Part shown: positions 6,975 through 11,401 of the stretch, in pieces
Layout of the letters: the number at the start of each line of letters is the position of its first letter
Numbering within the stretch: the stretch's first letter is position 1
Assembly: GCA_010092775.1 (NCBI GenBank)
Contig: JAADYZ010000384.1
Coordinates: 1 to 11,401 of the forward strand
Source of the DNA: Chloroflexota bacterium
GTDB lineage: Bacteria > Chloroflexota > Anaerolineae > Aggregatilineales > UBA3940
Direction: 5' to 3'
DNA length: 11,401 bases
The notes under the pieces: model-generated
Seen by the model: the letters and a program-made list of their open reading frames with translations, nothing else
The model's database searches: none
What the model was told of the DNA's origin: nothing
Translations under genes and position numbers: made by a program

Positions 6975-7002
6975 ATTCTACAGGCCAGCATGCAAAAATC
7001 AA
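6975..7002 (-). promoter_or_regulatory. Sigma70-like promoter for the SET gene
   Basis: On the minus strand, TTGATT (7002-6997) and TAGAAT (6980-6975) are separated by 16 bp. Transcription would start near 6968, leaving a leader of about 46 nt that contains the AGAGGGA ribosome-binding site before GTG 6922. This argues against ATG 7021 as the start. Confidence 0.5.
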
Positions 7003-7009
7003 CGGCGCT

Positions 7010-7038
7010 TTGCAGTGCCATGGCACCTGCGCTATAGT
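7010..7038 (+). promoter_or_regulatory. Promoter of the thiamine pyrophosphokinase gene with a palindrome in its spacer
   Basis: TTGCAG (7010-7015) is a weak -35, and TATAGT (7033-7038) a good -10 after a 17-bp spacer. The spacer is largely filled by a perfect palindrome, GTGCCATGGCAC (7015-7026), a possible operator. The predicted start near 7045 gives a leader of only about 20-23 nt before ATG 7068, too short for a TPP riboswitch. Confidence 0.5.
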
Positions 7039-7067
7039 GGCGGGGCTTGTGTCTACCAAGCCCAATT

Positions 7068-7736
7068 ATGATCTACATTGTTTTCGCCAACGGCGACCTC
7101 CAAGATGTCCCCATTTTGCGCCAACGGATTGCCGCGCTGGATGAGCCACTCTATGTAGTGGGCGCTGATGGTGGCAGCCGTTATGCTGCTCAGCTTGACC
7201 TGGACCTGGACCGGGTGATTGGCGACATGGACTCAATCCTGCCGGACGTTCGAGAAGGCCTGGAAAGTCAGGGGGTTCCCTTTGATGTCTATCCGCCGGA
7301 GAAGAATGAAACTGACCTGGAGTTGTCCCTGCTGCACGTATCGAGTCATGCGGCAGAGCGTCACCAACCCTGCCGGGTCATCGTGCTGGGGACGGTCGGA
7401 GATCGCCTAGACATGACCTTGGCAAACATGCTGCTGCTCACCCATGATCGTTTAAGTCACATTCAGGGGGAACTATGGCGTGGTAGCCAAACAGCCTGGC
7501 TGATGCGCCCCCCTGGCGGCCCCATCACCGGCGAGGTCGGCGATACCATCTCCCTGATTCCTTTAGGGGGAGATGCACAGAGTGTCTATACTCATGGGCT
7601 GCGCTACCGCTTGCAAAACGAGCCGCTGCGCTTCGGACCGGCGCGCGGGGTCAGCAATGTGTTGTCAGATCGTAATGCGCATATCCGCTTTAAAGACGGT
7701 ATTCTCTTAGTGGTCCATACTCCTGGTCGCGCCTAA
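7068..7736 (+). CDS. Thiamine pyrophosphokinase
   Basis: Predicted 222-residue cytosolic enzyme transferring pyrophosphate from ATP to thiamine to make thiamine diphosphate plus AMP. The N-terminal Rossmann-like domain shows the family motifs in order: FANGDLQD, VVGADGGSRYA, DRVIGDMDSI, and YPPEKNETDLELSL (Lys/Asp/Glu metal and ATP site). LGTVGDRLDMTLANMLLL follows where most members read GGRxDH; here the His is Met. A beta-sandwich C-terminal domain follows (GDTISLIPLGG to DGILLVVHT). ATG 7068 gives the normal N-terminal strand; an in-frame TTG at 7047 lies 8 nt after the -10 box and cannot be excluded for a leaderless message. No Shine-Dalgarno is visible for either. The gene ends 15 bp before the hybrid kinase start, so the two likely share an mRNA. 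Confidence 0.88.
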   Translation: MIYIVFANGDLQDVPILRQRIAALDEPLYVVGADGGSRYAAQLDLDLDRVIGDMDSILPDVREGLESQGVPFDVYPPEKNETDLELSLLHVSSHAAERHQPCRVIVLGTVGDRLDMTLANMLLLTHDRLSHIQGELWRGSQTAWLMRPPGGPITGEVGDTISLIPLGGDAQSVYTHGLRYRLQNEPLRFGPARGVSNVLSDRNAHIRFKDGILLVVHTPGRA

Positions 7737-7751
7737 TTGGAGAAACTCCTC

Positions 7752-8900
7752 TTGACCGATCAAGCTCCCGCCCCGCTGCGTGATATTGTCGTCGTTGATG
7801 ATACACCCGAAAACATCAGCCTCCTGGTCGATGTGCTGTCCGCCAAAGGCTATAACATCAGACCTTATCAGAATGGAGCCGATGCAATCGAGGCCATCAA
7901 TGAGCATAAGCCCGACATCATCCTGCTGGATATCATGATGCCTGGCATGGATGGCTATGAAGTCTGTGAGCGGCTCAAGGCGAACGAAGCAACCCAAGAT
8001 ATACCCGTGATTTTCATCAGTGCACTGGCGCAAACGGCGGAGAAGGTCAAGGGTTTTGCGGTTGGCGGGGTGGATTACATCACCAAGCCCTTCCAATTTC
8101 GTGAAGTGCTGGCCCGTGTTGAAACGCACCTCGCCCTGCGCGACCTTAAGCAGCAAGTCGAAGCGGCCAACGCACAGCTCGCCGAAAAGGTGGACCAACT
8201 TGAGGCGCGCAACGCCGAGCTGGATGCTTACAGCTATACCGTCGCACACGACCTAAAAACACCATTGAGTGTTCTGACAGGTTATGTTGAACTGCTGCGT
8301 AACGAGGTCGAAATCGGCACAGAATTAGACGGCTCTCACATCGGTTACCTCGACTTCATCAGCCGTAACACTGTCAAGATGACCAACATCATCGATGCCC
8401 TCTTGCTGCTAGCAGGTGTGCGCAACAAGACGGTCGAGCCTGATCTGGTCGATATGAAAAAAGTCATCGACGAAGTGCTGATGCGCATCAATGAGATCGC
8501 CCAAAGCGCCAACGCAGAGATCATCGTGGCCGACGATTGGCCGCACAGCCTGGGCTACGGGCCGTGGATCGAAGAAGTGTGGATCAACTACGTCACCAAT
8601 GCCCTCAAATATGGCGGCACCCCACCCGTCGTTGAGCTAGGATGGACCGAGCAGACTGACGGCATGTTCTGCTTTTGGGTGAAAGATAATGGTGCCGGCC
8701 TCACGGAAAAGCAGCAGCAGCAAGTCTTTGTCGATTTCCAGCGCCTGCACAAGCAGCGTGCTGAAGGCCATGGCCTGGGCTTGTCGATTGTCCGGCGGAT
8801 CGTTGAGAAACTGAACGGTCAGGTCGGGATTGAGAGCGCACCTGGCGAAGGCAGCCGCTTCACCTTTACCCTCCCCCCCTACAAGCGGGCCGATGCTTAA
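7752..8900 (+). CDS. Receiver-histidine kinase hybrid (soluble, no sensor domain)
   Basis: Predicted 382-residue cytosolic signalling protein. Residues about 10-125 form a receiver domain: acidic pair D16-D17, phospho-acceptor D60 in LLDIMMPGMDG, and K112 in YITKPF. A coiled coil (about 130-158, QQVEAANAQLAEKVDQLEAR) leads into HisKA with phospho-acceptor H166 in VAHDLKTPL. The ATPase domain has the N box (NYVTN, 279-283), G1 (DNGAG, 312-316) and G2 (GHGLGL, 339-344). All catalytic residues look intact. There is no membrane segment and no DNA-binding output, so it probably relays phosphate to or from a partner encoded elsewhere. TTG 7752 is chosen because GGAG (7739-7742) is 9 nt upstream; TTG 7737, directly after the preceding stop, lacks a site. 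It probably shares an mRNA with the thiamine pyrophosphokinase gene, an unusual pairing. Confidence 0.9.
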   Translation: MTDQAPAPLRDIVVVDDTPENISLLVDVLSAKGYNIRPYQNGADAIEAINEHKPDIILLDIMMPGMDGYEVCERLKANEATQDIPVIFISALAQTAEKVKGFAVGGVDYITKPFQFREVLARVETHLALRDLKQQVEAANAQLAEKVDQLEARNAELDAYSYTVAHDLKTPLSVLTGYVELLRNEVEIGTELDGSHIGYLDFISRNTVKMTNIIDALLLLAGVRNKTVEPDLVDMKKVIDEVLMRINEIAQSANAEIIVADDWPHSLGYGPWIEEVWINYVTNALKYGGTPPVVELGWTEQTDGMFCFWVKDNGAGLTEKQQQQVFVDFQRLHKQRAEGHGLGLSIVRRIVEKLNGQVGIESAPGEGSRFTFTLPPYKRADA

Positions 8901-8959
8901 GCTGACCGTCCTTCCATCTGCATGATCTGTCGCGTTTTCTCTCATCAAGGAAGTAACCT

Positions 8960-10390
8960 ATGAGCATCAGCTTCGGAACCGACGGCTGGCGTGCCGTCAT
9001 CTCTGAGACCTTTACCTTTCACAATTTGCGTCTATTGTCCCAGGCGATCGCCGATATGATTCTGGACGAGCCCAATGGCGATGAACCACATGTGGTCGTC
9101 GGCTTCGATACACGCTTTTTGTCTGATCGCTATGCGGCCGAGGTTGCGCGGGTGATGGCCGGGAACGGCATCAAGGCGCTGCTGTGCCGCTCCGATGTAC
9201 CGACGCCAACGCTGTCCTTTGCGGTAAAACATACGGGCGCGGCGGCTGGTGTGATGATCACCGCCAGCCACAACGCACCGCGTTACAACGGGGTCAAGCT
9301 GAAGGGCGCATTCGGCGGCGCGGCTTTGCCTGACGCCAGCCGCCGAGTTGAGGTCCACCTGCGAGATAACGAACAGCGGGCGCGCGGCCCCAATCTGATC
9401 GATCTGGAAGCCGCGCTCAAAAACGGACTGATCGAGCGCTTCAACCCTATCCCGGATTACTACGAGCATCTGCGTGAGCTGCTCAACCTGGAGGCCATCA
9501 GCCAATCCAACCTGCGCGTGATTCACGATCCGATGTATGGCTCCGGGCGAAACGTGCTCAAATCGCTGCTGGGCGGGATGGGCTGCGAAGTCCATGAGAT
9601 TCGCGGCGAGATGAACCCTGGCTTTGGCGGCATTCACCCTGAACCGGTCGGGCGCTATCTAGCGGCGCTGACGGCCGCCCTGCAAGCTGGTCAGGGCAAC
9701 ATCGGCGTGGCCACCGATGGCGACGCCGACCGCATCGGGGCGATGGATGAGAAGGGACGTTTCGTCGATCCACACCAGATTTTCGCCCTGGTCTTACGCT
9801 ATCTAGTCGAGGAACGGGGGCAAAGCGGTGATGTGGTGCGGACCGTCTCCACTACCCGCATGATCGACCGGCTTTGCCAGCGCTACGGCCTCACCCTCCA
9901 TGAAACACCGGTCGGCTTCAATCACATCGCTGACTTGATGCTGCAAGGAGATGTTCTGATTGGTGGTGAGGAATCCGGCGGGATCGGTGTGAAAGGCCAC
10001 ATCCCGGAGGGGGATGGCATCTTCATGGCCCTGCTGCTGCTGGAGATCATCGCGACCTCAAACCGCACGCTGTCGGAACTGGTGGACGATCTGCAAGTTG
10101 ATGTCGGCCCGACCTTCTACCAACGGAGCGATCTGCGCTTGCGGCGGCCTGTCAACAAGAAGGAGATGGTCAAACGGATCCAGGACAACGCCCCGACGGA
10201 GATCGCCGGGTTGGGGGTCGCTGAGGTCAGCGTGGTGGACGGGGTCAAGTTCATCATGGAAGACGATAGCTGGCTGTTGATTCGCCCGTCCGGAACCGAG
10301 CCAGTCTTACGCGTTTATGCCGAGGCGCGCAGCGAGGGTAGCAAACACGGTCTGCTAGCGTATGGCGAGCAGGTAGCCCAGTCCGCCTAG
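8960..10390 (+). CDS. Phosphoglucomutase/phosphomannomutase (alpha-D-phosphohexomutase family)
   Basis: Predicted 476-residue cytosolic enzyme interconverting hexose 1- and 6-phosphates. All four family signatures are present: the catalytic phosphoserine loop TASHN (S103), the Mg2+ loop DGDADR (253-258), the sugar-specificity loop GGEESGG (335-341), and the C-terminal phosphate-binding loop RPSGTEP (442-448). The N-terminus FGTDGWRA is also typical. Length is normal for bacterial members. The GEESGG form is shared by glucose- and mannose-type mutases, so specificity is open. AAGGAAG (8947-8953) stands 6 nt before ATG 8960, fixing the start. The 59-bp gap after the hybrid kinase shows no clear promoter or terminator, so read-through from upstream is possible. 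Confidence 0.93.
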   Translation: MSISFGTDGWRAVISETFTFHNLRLLSQAIADMILDEPNGDEPHVVVGFDTRFLSDRYAAEVARVMAGNGIKALLCRSDVPTPTLSFAVKHTGAAAGVMITASHNAPRYNGVKLKGAFGGAALPDASRRVEVHLRDNEQRARGPNLIDLEAALKNGLIERFNPIPDYYEHLRELLNLEAISQSNLRVIHDPMYGSGRNVLKSLLGGMGCEVHEIRGEMNPGFGGIHPEPVGRYLAALTAALQAGQGNIGVATDGDADRIGAMDEKGRFVDPHQIFALVLRYLVEERGQSGDVVRTVSTTRMIDRLCQRYGLTLHETPVGFNHIADLMLQGDVLIGGEESGGIGVKGHIPEGDGIFMALLLLEIIATSNRTLSELVDDLQVDVGPTFYQRSDLRLRRPVNKKEMVKRIQDNAPTEIAGLGVAEVSVVDGVKFIMEDDSWLLIRPSGTEPVLRVYAEARSEGSKHGLLAYGEQVAQSA

Positions 10391-10391
10391 A

Positions 10392-10406
10392 TCGCTATAA
10401 TAGCGA
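10392..10406. promoter_or_regulatory. Palindrome centred on the -10 box of the YbjN-like gene
   Basis: TCGCTAT A ATAGCGA is a 7-bp perfect inverted repeat around one central base. It contains a consensus TATAAT (10396-10401) and starts 2 bp after the phosphoglucomutase stop codon. I find no -35 at proper spacing, as expected if an activator or repressor binds the palindrome. A chance match is possible, since arms of this length occur about once per window. Confidence 0.45.
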
Positions 10407-10463
10407 CAAGGCCGCTGCTCGCAGATGGCCCGCCGCTCACCCCAAAACTCAAGGAGATGTCTC

Positions 10464-10913
10464 ATGTCAGACGACAAGACCGAAGCCCAGCCGGTTGACC
10501 TCGAAGCTCTGAAGACCAAGGTTCAAGGTTTCCTGACTGAAGCCGGTGTAACCTTTGAAGTCCGCCCAGATGGCAGTTTTGGCTTACGCCAAGGCTCAAC
10601 CTTTGTGATCGTTCAGCCGCTCCAGTGGAACGAACGCACACTCGTGCGCGTGTTTGCCCCGGTCGCCCTGGAATGCACCAACCTTAATCCCGGCGCTGCG
10701 ATGTATCTGGCTGAGCAGAACGCCAAGCTAATCTTCGGCAAGTTCTCTTTGGATACCGAAGAAAGCTCCGTCTGGTATGAACATGCCCTACTAGGTGACT
10801 TCCTGGACAAAGATGAACTTATTACCGCTGTGATGGCTGTCGCTTTGACCACCGACCAGTACGACGAGCAAATCGCCACCATCACCGGCGGCAAGCGAGT
10901 CGCTGACCTGTAA
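10464..10913 (+). CDS. YbjN / type III secretion chaperone-like (CesT-fold) protein
   Basis: Predicted 149-residue soluble protein with the pattern of the YbjN and CesT-type peptide-binding chaperone group. An N-terminal amphipathic helix (LEALKTKVQGFLTEAG) is followed by beta strands VTFEVRPDGSFGL, STFVIVQPLQWN and RTLVRVFAPVAL, a middle helix (PGAAMYLAEQNAKLIFGKF), further strands (EESSVWYEHALLGD), and a C-terminal helix (KDELITAVMAVALTTDQYDEQIATI). No type III secretion genes are nearby, so a general protein-binding role is likelier than secretion. The start is ATG 10464, with AAGGAG at 10451-10456 and 7-nt spacing; the in-frame ATG at 10425 has no such site. The gene faces a palindrome and the convergent peroxiredoxin gene. 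The fold assignment is moderate, the function inferred. Confidence 0.74.
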   Translation: MSDDKTEAQPVDLEALKTKVQGFLTEAGVTFEVRPDGSFGLRQGSTFVIVQPLQWNERTLVRVFAPVALECTNLNPGAAMYLAEQNAKLIFGKFSLDTEESSVWYEHALLGDFLDKDELITAVMAVALTTDQYDEQIATITGGKRVADL

Positions 10914-10983
10914 ACGCAGGGTTCTCGGGGTCGCACCTGCATAGAGGCGATCAAGACGAGAAGCGAATAACGCTAAGTTTCTA

Positions 10984-11011
10984 GTAGGGGCATAACGCAT
11001 TATGCCCCTAC
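10984..11011. repeat. REP-like perfect 12-bp palindrome (GTAGGGGC type), likely bidirectional terminator
   Basis: GTAGGGGCATAA (10984-10995) is exactly complementary to TTATGCCCCTAC (11000-11011), with a 4-nt CGCA loop. It sits between two convergent genes, 70 bp after one stop and 15 bp before the other. Palindromes with GTAGGGGC ends recur in many copies in some bacterial genomes, and this looks like one such element; only one copy is in this window. It would form a strong RNA hairpin in either direction. Confidence 0.65.
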
Positions 11012-11026
11012 ACGTTGTCTCAAACA

Positions 11027-11401
11027 CTAATCCAGGGCGGCGAGGGCTTTCTCTACGCTTTTGGCTGGGCTAACCTTCACCTGGGCATCGGCGATCTTGC
11101 CCTCCTCGTCAATCACGAAATGGCTGCGGATCACGCCCATATAAGTATTGCCGAACATCTTCTTTTCGCCCCACACACCATATGCCTCAGCAATCGTGTG
11201 ATCCTCATCAACGATCAAAGTGAAGGGCAGATCGTGCTTGGTCTTGAACTTCTGGTGGCTGGCCACGCCATCTGGGCTAACTCCAAGTACCACCGCGTTC
11301 TTTTCTTCGATCACTGGGTAATTATCACGGAAGCCACAAGCCTGCGTGGTGCAGCCAGGGGTGTCGTCCTTGGGATAAAAGTATAGGATCACGCGCTTGC
11401 C
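11027..11401 (-). CDS. bcp: Thioredoxin-dependent peroxiredoxin, Bcp/PrxQ type, 5' partial
   Basis: The minus-strand frame is open from the window's last base to a TAG at 11029-11027. It gives 124 visible residues, so roughly 30 N-terminal residues are probably missing. The enzyme reduces peroxides using thioredoxin. After the strand RVILYFYPKDD comes TPGCTTQACGFRD, with the peroxidatic Cys at visible residue 17 and the PrxQ-type resolving Cys five residues on (C22). VLGVSPDGVASHQKF, FTLIVDEDHTIAEAYGVWGEKKM and the SHFVIDEEGKI strand complete the AhpC/TSA fold. Both cysteines are intact, so the 2-Cys atypical mechanism is expected. It is convergent with the YbjN-like gene. Its promoter lies outside the window. 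The GTG inside the RVIL strand is not a real start. Confidence 0.93.
   Translation of the reverse strand, partial: GKRVILYFYPKDDTPGCTTQACGFRDNYPVIEEKNAVVLGVSPDGVASHQKFKTKHDLPFTLIVDEDHTIAEAYGVWGEKKMFGNTYMGVIRSHFVIDEEGKIADAQVKVSPAKSVEKALAALD

Noticed and set aside
6923..7021. 33-residue N-terminal extension of the SET protein from ATG 7021
   Set aside because: The extension contains a good minus-strand promoter, and GTG 6922 has AGAGGGA at 7-nt spacing. The alternative remains possible but less likely.
7039..7067. TPP riboswitch in front of the thiamine pyrophosphokinase gene
   Set aside because: The predicted leader is only about 20-30 nt, far too short, and has no thi-box sequence.
7707..8249. 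180-codon minus-strand frame opposite the receiver domain
   Set aside because: The plus strand encodes an intact receiver domain; the antisense product shows no family features.
9032..9637. 201-codon minus-strand open frame opposite the phosphoglucomutase gene
   Set aside because: It lies wholly antisense to a gene with all catalytic motifs intact and has no recognisable domain; it is a shadow of codon bias.
11015..11386. Plus-strand frame opposite the peroxiredoxin gene
   Set aside because: The minus strand carries both peroxiredoxin cysteines and the full fold pattern.

Overview
The window reads as a dense stretch of bacterial chromosome, moderately GC-rich by eye. It contains eleven protein-coding genes, two of them cut by the window edges. 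I see no RNA gene, phage gene, transposase or CRISPR array. My best guess at the source is a Chloroflexota (Anaerolineae-like) bacterium. The hints are two lipoproteins with Pro/Thr-rich linkers after the lipid cysteine, a DUF4013 membrane protein, several TTG/GTG starts, and genes whose -10 box lies directly before the start codon. This placement is inference; no marker gene settles it.

Layout. (1) Positions 1-1126: a MazG-type nucleotide pyrophosphohydrolase (5' end outside the window) and a deoxynucleoside kinase, 16 bp apart. This is a small nucleotide-pool operon closed by a perfect 11-bp hairpin. (2) 1225-3851: a two-part GNAT acetyltransferase and a solute-binding lipoprotein (SBP family 5) whose TTG start overlaps the GNAT stop. 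(3) 3900-5399: a second lipoprotein with FG-GAP-like calcium-loop repeats and a helical C-terminal part, with its own promoter. (4) 5494-6279: a polytopic DUF4013 protein, convergent with (5) 6338-6922, a minus-strand SET-domain protein. (6) 7068-8900: thiamine pyrophosphokinase followed by a receiver-histidine kinase hybrid; this pair is divergent from the SET gene. (7) 8960-10390: a phosphoglucomutase/phosphomannomutase. (8) 10464-10913: a YbjN / secretion-chaperone-like protein, convergent with (9) a minus-strand Bcp/PrxQ peroxiredoxin at 11027-11401 (5' end outside the window). A perfect 12-bp REP-like palindrome lies between them.

All intergenic gaps are shorter than about 150 bp. Most genes are housekeeping, and I find no convincing new multi-gene system. 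The most interesting signals are regulatory: two promoters with identical geometry (extended -10, then exactly 7 nt, then ATG) that predict leaderless mRNAs; a back-to-back divergent promoter pair between the SET and thiamine genes with a palindrome in one spacer; a palindrome centred on the -10 box of the YbjN-like gene; and the GTAGGGGC palindrome.
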